The notes below the pieces were generated by a model, which saw only the letters and a program-made list of their open reading frames with translations, was not told the DNA's origin and did not search any database. A program made the position numbers and the translations under genes. Shown here piece after piece: positions 8,549 to 16,600 of a DNA stretch of 57,430 nucleotides (its first letter is position 1; each line of letters begins with the position of its first letter). Where the stretch lies: contig JABURQ010000074.1 in assembly GCA_014762625.1 (NCBI GenBank), forward strand, positions 1-57,430. The letters run 5' to 3'. The stretch comes from Planctomycetaceae bacterium (lineage in GTDB: Bacteria > Planctomycetota > Planctomycetia > Planctomycetales > Planctomycetaceae).

Positions 8549-10066
8549 TCAGAATCCTTGATTGAGGTCGGGGGGCTCGATATCGGTCGGGGGCGGAGAG
8601 AAGTTCGTTTCCGGTCCCGAGAAGACGTCGTCGGGAATGTCGCGATTGACGTAGTCTTCAAACCGCATGAATTCCTTACGGAACGTCAGCGTCACCATTC
8701 CGGTCGGACCGCTGCGGTGTTTGGCGATGATCAGGTCGGCCTCCCCTTTGCGGTCTTCCGGGTCGTACTGTTCCGGACGATGCAGGAACATGATTAGGTC
8801 GGCGTCCTGCTCGATGGCTCCCGATTCCCGCAAGTCGGAAAGACGCGGGCGTTTGTCTTCGCGCAGTTCCACACCCCGGTTGAGCTGGGAGAGGGCGATC
8901 ACCGGCACGTCGAGTTCCTTCGCCATAAATTTCAGACGCCGGGAAATGGCGGAGATCTGCTGCTCGCGGGGAGCCCGTTTGTCTTCCGGTTCGACCAGTT
9001 GCAGATAGTCGATGATGATTACGCCCAGCTCGCACTGATACGTCTCGGGTAAGCGACGCTTCAAACGACGGGCGATTGTCGAGATCTGCATCATGTTGCG
9101 TCCCGGCTGGTCGTCGATGAAGACCGGCATGTTGTTGAGTTCGTTGATCGCATTGAGGAGTTTATCCTGCGACTCGGGATCGTCGCGAATTTCTCCCGAA
9201 CGAACTTTTCCCGCATCGACCCGCGCGCGAATGCACATCATCCGCTCGGCCAGTTCCAGGTTGGACTGTTCCAGTGAGAACATCAGCACGCCGCGCCGAC
9301 CGCCGATCGGCTTTCCTTCTTCGTCCTTCTTGATATTGAGTCGGGCGATTCCTTCCGCGATGTTACAGACGAGCGCCGTCTTCCCCATACTCGGACGAGC
9401 GGCGAGGATGACCAGTTCCTGCGGCTGGAAGCCGGAGGTTTTGGTGTCGAAGTCGGTAAAGCCGGTTTGCAGACCGGTGATCTTCCCGGTTTGCAGCATG
9501 CGGTCGTTTACACGATCCCAGGCAGAGAGCAGGATATCCTTGAGGTCGATATCCTCATTCATGTTCTGCGATTCGAGGATCCGGAAGATCGACGACTCTG
9601 CGACCCCCAATAAGTCGGAAACGGGAACGTTCGAGTCGTAACACTCTTTGAGAACCTCGGTGCAGGAATAGATCAGGTTCCGTTGCAGCGATTTCTCCCG
9701 CACGATATTGGCGTAATAGCGGGCGTGGGCCGCGTGCGGCACCGTTTCCATCAACTGGATCAGGTAAGGGGGGCCGCCCACATCTTCGAGCTGATTCTTC
9801 GCCGAGAGGACTTCCGCCACCGTGACGGCGTCGATTCCTTGAGCCCCTTTTTCGTAGAGCTCCTGCGCCGCGCGAAAGATCTTCTGGTGGGCGTCGGAGT
9901 AGAAGTGGTCGGCGTGGATGATTTCACCCACTTCGTCGAGCGATTCGCTGACGAGCAGAATACAGCCGAGGAGCGACCGTTCCGCCTCCAGATTCTGTGG
10001 CGGGACGCGTCCTTCGAGATCGAGAGTTTTCTTCTGATTGGCGTCAAATCGGACTTGTGACGACAT
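8549..10066 (-). CDS. dnaB: Replicative DNA helicase DnaB
   Basis: The hexameric 5'-3' helicase of the replication fork. The start chosen is the ATG at 10066, preceded by AGGAG at 9-nt spacing. The frame continues upstream to 10150 but those residues are not DnaB-like. The 505-residue product has the N-terminal domain (VPPQNLEAERSLLGCIL, ~residues 22-130), a linker, and a RecA-like ATPase domain with Walker A ARPSMGKT (~residue 222), GVIIIDYLQL as the Walker B region, and the C-terminal GPTGMVTLTFRKEFMRF segment. It is slightly longer than typical (~470) owing to a short insertion after Walker A (KKDEEGKPIGGRRG). It is the last gene of the rplY-pth-rpsF-ssb-rplI-dnaB cluster, separated from rplI by 260 bp with a probable terminator, so it may have its own promoter. 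Confidence 0.97.
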   Translation of the reverse strand: MSSQVRFDANQKKTLDLEGRVPPQNLEAERSLLGCILLVSESLDEVGEIIHADHFYSDAHQKIFRAAQELYEKGAQGIDAVTVAEVLSAKNQLEDVGGPPYLIQLMETVPHAAHARYYANIVREKSLQRNLIYSCTEVLKECYDSNVPVSDLLGVAESSIFRILESQNMNEDIDLKDILLSAWDRVNDRMLQTGKITGLQTGFTDFDTKTSGFQPQELVILAARPSMGKTALVCNIAEGIARLNIKKDEEGKPIGGRRGVLMFSLEQSNLELAERMMCIRARVDAGKVRSGEIRDDPESQDKLLNAINELNNMPVFIDDQPGRNMMQISTIARRLKRRLPETYQCELGVIIIDYLQLVEPEDKRAPREQQISAISRRLKFMAKELDVPVIALSQLNRGVELREDKRPRLSDLRESGAIEQDADLIMFLHRPEQYDPEDRKGEADLIIAKHRSGPTGMVTLTFRKEFMRFEDYVNRDIPDDVFSGPETNFSPPPTDIEPPDLNQGF

Positions 10067-10264
10067 TCCGTGAGACTCCTTCGGGAAACCGGCTTGCGAC
10101 GTCTTCGATCCTCCGTGGTCGAAGGCCGACATCCTTCCGCCGGAAATCATTTTGTGGAATTGGCTGTTTTACGATGTTCGATTTGCGAATGAAAGAGTGA
10201 TCCCGACAGTTCGTCGTCAGTGACAATCCGCCGTCGAGTTTTGCACATTTCGATTCTCTCTAAA

Positions 10265-10300
10265 TGCAAAACACCGGCTGCCTTGGAGACAACCGGTGTT
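10265..10300 (-). terminator. Probable intrinsic terminator after rplI
   Basis: On the minus strand an 11-bp stem with one G-U pair (AACACCGGTTG / CAGCCGGTGTT) and a 9-nt loop is followed by a short T run. It lies 27 bp past the rplI stop codon and separates rplI from dnaB. The T tract is short, so termination may be partial. Confidence 0.65.
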
Positions 10301-10326
10301 CGAAATTTATTTTTGGAAGCGACGAC

Positions 10327-10833
10327 TTATTCCTGTTTGGCTCCGGGAACCACCCAAACTTTCACTTCCCCTTTGACGTCTTCGTGCAACTGGAATTTCA
10401 CGGTGTACATTCCGAGTTCCTTGAGCGGACCTTCCAGATGGATTTGCTCGGGGGCGACGTCGTAGTTGGCTTGTTTCAGCATGCGGCTGATATCGGCGTC
10501 GATGACGGAGCCGTAGAGGTGCCCCTCTTCGTTGGCGTTGGCTTCGACGGTGACGCTGTAGTTCTGGACGTCGTCCTTGAGTTTGCGGAGGTTTTTGAGT
10601 CGTTCTTTCTCGACTTCCACCTGCTTCGCTTTGTGGACTTCGACCATCCGTTTGTTGTGTTCGGAGGCGACGGTCGCGAGCCCTTGCGGCAGCAGGTAAT
10701 TGCGGGCGTAACCCGGTTTGACGCGGACGATTTCGCCTTGATCGCCGAGGTGCGGCACCTTTTCGGCCAACAGAACTTCAACCTGACTGTTGGTGGAGCC
10801 GGTCACGGCTTTGCCTTTGACTCGTCTGACCAT
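10327..10833 (-). CDS. rplI: 50S ribosomal protein L9
   Basis: The 168-residue product matches bacterial L9. The N-terminal rRNA-binding domain contains VEVLLAEKVPHLGDQGEIVR and VKPGYARNYLLPQGLA (about residues 18-55). The central helix is Lys/Glu-rich, and the C-terminal domain includes GHLYGSVIDADI. The N-terminus has about 15 extra residues before the usual start (MVRRVKGKAVTGSTNS). AAGGA lies 7 nt upstream of the ATG. The gene lies 92 bp downstream of ssb on the same strand, in the position normally occupied by rpsR-rplI, but no rpsR is present. The length is within the family range of about 150-180. Confidence 0.97.
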   Translation of the reverse strand: MVRRVKGKAVTGSTNSQVEVLLAEKVPHLGDQGEIVRVKPGYARNYLLPQGLATVASEHNKRMVEVHKAKQVEVEKERLKNLRKLKDDVQNYSVTVEANANEEGHLYGSVIDADISRMLKQANYDVAPEQIHLEGPLKELGMYTVKFQLHEDVKGEVKVWVVPGAKQE

Positions 10834-10925
10834 GTCTCTTTCCTTTTATCTCTCGTCTGTCTCTGTTTGGAATCGCGTAGGAAACGATGGTGGTTTCCGT
10901 CTCGATTGTGTTCGGTGTATTTGAT

Positions 10926-11405
10926 TTAGAACGGTACGTCGTCGTCGGGACCGTTATCATAAAACGCTTCGGAAGGATCGGGGCCGCTGTTATCTTGAGG
11001 GGGACCGCCCTGATTTCCCTGGTATCCGCCTCCCCCGCCGCCGCGTTGGCCTCCACCACCGCCTCCGCTACCGCCGCTGAGCATGGTCATATTTTCGCAG
11101 ACCACTTTCAGCTTACTGCGATTCTGGCCGGATTCCTTATCCTGCCATTGATCGAGTTGTAGGCGACCTTCGATGAGGACCGGGCGTCCTTTGGAGAGGT
11201 ATTCTCCAGCGACTTCCGCGGTGCGTCCCCAAACGGTGACATCGACGAAGGTGGTGTCTTCCTTGCGGGAGTTGGATTGCTTGTCGTACCAGGTTCGATT
11301 CACGGCCATGCCGAGTTCGGTAACGGCGGTTCCAGAGGGAGTGTATCGAACCTGCGGATCGCGGGTCAGATTTCCCATCAGAATGACTTTGTTAAAACTC
11401 GACAT
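10926..11405 (-). CDS. ssb: Single-stranded DNA-binding protein
   Basis: A 159-residue SSB. The ATG at 11405 is preceded by AAGGAG at 8-nt spacing. The frame extends 7 codons further upstream but without SSB similarity. The OB-fold domain covers residues ~1-110 (SSFNKVILMGNLTRDPQVRY, TPSGTAVTELGMAVNR, VWGRTAEVAGEYLSKGRPVL). A Gly-rich, flexible linker follows, then the acidic tip PDDDVPF that recruits partner proteins in other bacteria. SSB coats single-stranded DNA in replication and repair. It lies 36 bp after rpsF and is likely cotranscribed with it, a pairing conserved across bacteria. Confidence 0.97.
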   Translation of the reverse strand: MSSFNKVILMGNLTRDPQVRYTPSGTAVTELGMAVNRTWYDKQSNSRKEDTTFVDVTVWGRTAEVAGEYLSKGRPVLIEGRLQLDQWQDKESGQNRSKLKVVCENMTMLSGGSGGGGGGQRGGGGGGYQGNQGGPPQDNSGPDPSEAFYDNGPDDDVPF

Positions 11406-11441
11406 GCGTCCGACTCCTTGCTGCAAGGGGATTGGCGTCTT

Positions 11442-11831
11442 TTATTCCTCTTCGTCGCCTGCTTCATCTTCGTCCGTCGACGGAGCCTGAGAAATCGCGG
11501 TCACGTTCGCATCGAACAGCGATTGCGGGTGATTGATGATCAGGTGACGCAGAATGTTGTCGTTCAACTGACACAGGCGATTCAATTGAGTGTTGTTGCG
11601 AGGCGGCATGCGAAACATCACCAGGTAGTGAAGGCCTTTTCGCTGATTCTCGATTTCGTACGCCAGTTTGCCTTCCGTCCAGGGGCGATGGGCGGCGACT
11701 TCGGCTTCGCATTTTTCCAGAATTTCCATCAGCTCATTAGTCACGCCTTCCGAGTCGGAAGCGAAGCGACCGCTGTGGATCAGAAACATGCCTTCGTAGT
11801 AGTTTTTGTTGTCGGTTGCTGTAGCAGACAC
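11442..11831 (-). CDS. rpsF: 30S ribosomal protein S6
   Basis: A 129-residue protein starting at a GTG preceded by GGAG at 7-nt spacing. S6 features are YYEGMFLIHSGRFASD, then AAHRPWTEGKLAYEIENQRK, GLHYLVMFRMPPRN and LCQLNDNILRHLIINH. The C-terminus carries an acidic tail (STDEDEAGDEEE). In E. coli an acidic S6 tail is enlarged post-translationally by RimK, but whether that happens here is unknown. S6 binds 16S rRNA next to S18, yet the S18 gene is missing from this cluster. The gene lies 130 bp downstream of pth and 36 bp upstream of ssb. Confidence 0.96.
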   Translation of the reverse strand: MSATATDNKNYYEGMFLIHSGRFASDSEGVTNELMEILEKCEAEVAAHRPWTEGKLAYEIENQRKGLHYLVMFRMPPRNNTQLNRLCQLNDNILRHLIINHPQSLFDANVTAISQAPSTDEDEAGDEEE

Positions 11832-11961
11832 GCGATTTCTCCCGGTGTTGGTTTGACGATCGTTGCCCGAAGGGGGGATCGTCCGAAATGGGATGAATGT
11901 AAACCTGATTGATAATTTGTAATGCGTCGATGATCGCCACTCTCAGGGACCGTGATCGCTG

Positions 11962-12531
11962 TTAAAACTCCTGGGAGTTGAAGCGATTCATGCAGGAATC
12001 GACCCCCTCGGAGATCCAACATTCGATACTGTCCGCGGACGATACCACGACCTGATCCATCGTCTCACGCTCCGCGGAGGTGAATCGCCCCAACACATAG
12101 TCGGCGGGATTCATCCGGCCGGGAGGCCGACCGATGCCGATCCTCAATCGGGGAAACTCCTCGCTTCCCAGATGTCGGATAATATCGTTTAACCCTTTCT
12201 GGCCTCCTGCAGAACCCTTCGCCCGCCAACGGAGTCGGCCAAGGTCGAGATTCATGTCGTCACAAATGACGGTCACGTCGGTCAAATCGGGTTGATAAAA
12301 GTCAAAACATTTGCGGACGGCTCGTCCGCTTTCGTTCATGTATGTTTGCGGAGCGAGCAGGAGGACCTTTTCGCTACCGATCATGATTTCAACGAGTTCC
12401 GAGTCGTATTTCAAACTCGGCTGAGGAGCCGTGTATCGTTGGGCGAGTTCGGCGAGAACTTCAAAACCGACGTTATGCCGGGTGCCCTGATATTTTTTGC
12501 CGGGGTTTCCCAGTCCGACGACCAGTTTCAT
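11962..12531 (-). CDS. pth: Peptidyl-tRNA hydrolase
   Basis: A 189-residue enzyme that releases tRNA from prematurely dropped peptidyl-tRNA. The start at 12531 (MKLVVGLGNPGKKYQGTRHN) is standard for the family and has AGGAG about 11 nt upstream. The upstream extension of the frame is not Pth-like. The catalytic His is in GTRHNVGFEVL, and the catalytic Asp region is VICDDMNLDLGRLRWRAKGS, followed by the GGQKGLNDIIRHLGSEEFPR motif and a typical GRPPGRMNPADYVL segment. Length and motif order match the family. It lies 68 bp downstream of rplY, the usual rplY-pth pairing. Confidence 0.97.
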   Translation of the reverse strand: MKLVVGLGNPGKKYQGTRHNVGFEVLAELAQRYTAPQPSLKYDSELVEIMIGSEKVLLLAPQTYMNESGRAVRKCFDFYQPDLTDVTVICDDMNLDLGRLRWRAKGSAGGQKGLNDIIRHLGSEEFPRLRIGIGRPPGRMNPADYVLGRFTSAERETMDQVVVSSADSIECWISEGVDSCMNRFNSQEF

Positions 12532-12599
12532 CGTCCCGACAACTCCTCTCCATTGAATCTGTGTGAAGCCGAGGCTCACAATGACAACAATTCGTTGTC

Positions 12600-13271
12600 T
12601 TACTCGCCTCCTTCTTCGTTGGCGACGACTTCTTCTCCTGCGGCCTGCTCCTCTTCGGATTCGCCGACCAGTTCCGGTTCCACACCTTCGAGGTCTGCGG
12701 CTTCCTCATCGGGTTCTTCGATCTTGCGCGGTTCAACAACCTGAACCACCACTTCGTCGCCGGGAGCCTGCGGCTCGACATCGGGATCGAGGTTCAAGTC
12801 TTCGACGCGGATCGCGTCGAACATCTTCAGACTTCCCACTCGAACCACGACCGCTGACGGGATCTTGAACACGGGGCATTTGACGAGCAGCGTGTGCATT
12901 TGCGTATCGAGGATTCCGCCCTCTTCCACACCCGGTGCTTCGCCCTTGATTTCCACAGGAACTTCCACCTCGACCTTTTCGTTCGGATCGACCCGGATCA
13001 GGTCGACGTGTACGATGTGCTTGCCGAAAGTGTCCCACTGGACCTCTTTGAATAAGGCTTTGTCGACTTTGCCGTCGATATCCAGGTCGATGGCAATGTG
13101 TCCATCCTCAACCATTTTCAAGACATCATCGTGGCCGATTTTGAACGAGACGGCTCCTTCGCCGTGTCCGTACAGGTTTCCGGGGACCATACCTTCTCGA
13201 CGGAGACGCCGACACTCGGCGGTTCCCAATCGTTCACGTTTGGCGGCAGATAAAGTTGTTGCATCCGACAT
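12600..13271 (-). CDS. rplY: 50S ribosomal protein L25/Ctc family
   Basis: A 223-residue long-form L25 (TL5/Ctc type) that binds 5S rRNA. The N-terminal L25 domain includes RLRREGMVPGNLYGHG (residues ~22-37) and HIVHVDLIRVDPNEKVEVEV. The C-terminal beta domain follows, with EGGILDTQMHTLLVKCPVFK. The last ~45 residues are strongly acidic (EEPDEEAADLEG, ESEEEQAAGEE). It is the first gene of the rplY-pth-rpsF-ssb-rplI-dnaB cluster, so its promoter should lie in the 377-bp divergent region to its right. No good Shine-Dalgarno sequence is visible before the ATG. Confidence 0.95.
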   Translation of the reverse strand: MSDATTLSAAKRERLGTAECRRLRREGMVPGNLYGHGEGAVSFKIGHDDVLKMVEDGHIAIDLDIDGKVDKALFKEVQWDTFGKHIVHVDLIRVDPNEKVEVEVPVEIKGEAPGVEEGGILDTQMHTLLVKCPVFKIPSAVVVRVGSLKMFDAIRVEDLNLDPDVEPQAPGDEVVVQVVEPRKIEEPDEEAADLEGVEPELVGESEEEQAAGEEVVANEEGGE

Positions 13272-13648
13272 AGTGGAGTTACTCGTTCCAAACTCTGATA
13301 TAAGCGATATTTCCGGCTATCGCCGGGGATTAGCAAAAATGCTGAACCTGGAGAACGGTTGCGTCTTCCGACTAACCGATCCTCAGGGTGAGTCGGGCAA
13401 GGATACCGTCTCTCGGCAATATCTTCAACTCAACGAAAGCGGCAGTTTTGCGGGAATGAGAGAGATTTTTTTCGCCTGGGCTGCCGGTTCTCAGTCGAGA
13501 GCGACGTAAGGATGACATCCCGTGATTCTGGCAGAAATACTGTGGTATCGCTGCCTTGTTTTCGCATACTCTGGAGTTATGGGCTCAGCCGAGGTCGTCG
13601 GAGACGCCATCCGGGTCGTTCGCTTTCTGTAACTCTAAGGATCGCAGA
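13272..13648. other. Divergent intergenic region between rplY and the PQQ-propeller gene
   Basis: This 377-bp gap must hold the outward promoter for the ribosomal/replication cluster and one for the rightward propeller gene. No convincing -35/-10 pair, RNA gene or repeat is seen. The only clear signal is the ribosome-binding site AAGGA at 13637-13641. Confidence 0.5.
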
Positions 13649-16600
13649 GTGATACATTTTTCCGGCAATCAGGATTTCAGGTATCAGCGCGGGGTGAACT
13701 GGACGTTTCTAGTGGTGATGGTTGTCTCTTCGATCGCATTGGGGACCGTCTGCGCGGCTGCCCAGATCGCCGATCAAGAACAAGCAGCCGAGGCCGCAGA
13801 GGAAACTCCCGCTAATCCGCTCGGTCGTTTGTTGGAAGGCTTGCTGAAAAAACCCAAGGGCCGCCTGATCCCGAAACCGACCCCGCCTCAGGAGAGCCGG
13901 GAGGATTCCGCCTCGACTGAGAATTCGGAGACTCCTTCGGCTTCCGTTCGTAATTTTCGAGACTGGGTCGATCGATGTGCGCCACACGACTATGAACTCG
14001 AGAAAATGCTGGAGAAGGTCGAGCGGAACCTCGAACTCAAGGCGTGGAAAATTGCCGTCGAGCAGCTCCAGCAAATACTCGATCAGCCGAATCGTCGGAT
14101 CAGTCTCGGTCCGGGGGTCTCCCGACTCGCCCGGGATGAAATTCATCGGATCATCTCCCAGCTCCCACAATCTGCTCGAGAAAGTTACGAACTCCAATTT
14201 GGAGTGGTGGCGCGGGAAGCGATCCGCGAGACAAAAGAACAAGGCTCGTTACGGGAAGTCTCCGAAGTCGTCTCCCGTTATCTGAATACCAGGGCCGGTT
14301 TGGAAGCGGCCGACTATCTGGCCACTTCGCATCTCGACCGCGGTGAATGGATCGCCGCCGCTCTCTGGTACCAGCGAGTTCTGACGCTCGATCCGGAAAC
14401 GGATCGCGATCCGCTCTGGTATCTGAAAGCCGCAACCGCTTTTCAACACTCGGGTCTCGACAGCATGGCCGAACGGATGCTGGAGGAAATTGAAGGCTTG
14501 CAGTCGATTCAAATCGCCGGTCGTCCGAGAAATGTCTCGGAACTTTGGGGGGAACTGACGAGTGTGAGTCACTCGTCAACGAACAAGGTTGATGAATGGA
14601 GACAATTCCGGGCGACTCCTACCCGATCCGCGATTCAAGCGGGAGAGATGCCGGTTCTCGTCCCGCAATGGGAAATGGCCGCTACGACTTCCAACTTCGT
14701 GCGAAGTCAGATTCGCGAGTTGACCAGAGATTTGCGACGCGGCGGAAAACTTGTTCTGCCCTCCGTGCAGCCGATCCTCACGCGCAATCAGTTGATGGTG
14801 CGAACGATGAGCGGAGTGGCGGTCGTTGAATTGAATCCGGACAACTCGCAATCCGCTTTTCGGCAAGTTTGGGAAACGCGACACCATTTCTCTCCCGAAC
14901 AAATTGTGACCGGGATTGTCCAGACGGACGAAAACTTATTTCAGGAATCCAACACTCAACGGAAGATTTCCTTAATCTCGGATTATGCGGGATCGAATCC
15001 GGAAGTTCATCCGTTGACGGGGTTGTTGTTTCGCAACGGTCAGTACGGACTCGTCAGTGCGGACGAGAAGCGTCTTTACGTCCCCGAGCGACAGGCCTGG
15101 TTGTCGCGATATCAGCCCGGATATTTTTCGACGCGTTCGACGATGGAGTCACGCGATCCGTTGAAGCGCGAGTGGTCCTCCAATCGACTGGTCGCTTATG
15201 ACCTCGACACCGGTCGGGTTGCGTGGGAGATTGGCGGGGCGTCTTTCGGAGATCGGTTCGGGCTGCCACTGGCCGGGCATTATTTTTTCGGAGCTCCGTT
15301 GATCGCGGACGATTCCCTCTACGTCGTGGGAGAAAAAGAGAATGAAATTCATCTCTTTTGCCTGGAAGCCGAGAACGGCCATCCCCAATGGTCCACGCTC
15401 ATCGGCTACTCCCTCCACGAACCAGGCGTCGATCTGGGACGCCGCTGGTGGACGGCCCAGCCGGCACTCGCCGATGGGATCCTCGTCGTTCCCAATACGG
15501 CCGGTTGGTTGTTGGGAGTCGATCTGGCGACGCAATCGGTCATCTGGGAGACCCGTTTCACAAAACCGACACGCCTTCAGAATTCCAACAATCAGCAAGC
15601 CAAAGAAGGTCTGGTGGAGTCGCGCGGTCTGGATGAACAATGGCATCTGTCGTCTCCGGTGATCGTCGGAAACCATCTCTTCCACACCCCCCGCGAAACC
15701 GACAAACTGATCTGCCTGCGCCTGGTGGACGGCGATGTGGTATGGGAGGCTCCCAAGGGGGATCTGGTTTCGCTGATCCACGCCGACGAGCAGCAGTTGA
15801 TCCTGGCGACGACGTCCGGCTTGAAGTGTCTGAATCCGGAAGGAGGAGAACTCCTCTGGGAATATCAGCCGCCCGACCAAGCGACTCTCTCCGGTCTTCC
15901 GGCGGTGACGGCGACCGATCTCTATGCCCCCTGGAGCGATTCATCGCTCACGCGAATCAGTCGCGCCGATGGAACGATGATCGAGAGAAGTCTCCAACCC
16001 CCAGGAGCCGAGCCTTTAGGGAATCTGCGCTTTGCGGGGAATTACCTGATCTCCGCTGGTCCGCTGAAAACGGCCATCTTTGAGTTGAAGTCCCCCTTCA
16101 ACCGAAAGCTGCGAGCCCGACTGGATGCCGATCCTGGCGACTCGTGGGGCATGCTGCAAAAAGCGCAACTCGCCCAACTGGAAGCCAAGCCCGAGGCAAC
16201 CCTGGAACTGGTTTCCGCCATCGATTCACAAGCGCTTTCCCCACACGATCGGGAGAAACAACAGCAGTTGATCTACCAATCGCTCGTCACACTGATCCGG
16301 GACGACCTTGAACAGAGTTCCTCTTACCTGGAACGCCTGAGAGAGATGCCGTTGAGTCGCGAGCAGCAGCGGGAAGCCTTTCAACTTGAACTCGCTCGCA
16401 TGGTTGCACTTGGGCAGTATCGGGAGGCATTCGACCGGTATCTGGCGTTTGCGGAAAGTAGCGATCTGGGATTACTGATTCCCGAGCACCCGGAAAGCCG
16501 TTTTCGGCTCCAGTCTTCGACACTGGTCAGACGCGGATTATCGCGCATCCTCTCGGAATGTCCGCCCGAGGTGCGGGTGGAATTGAATGAGGAGATTGAA

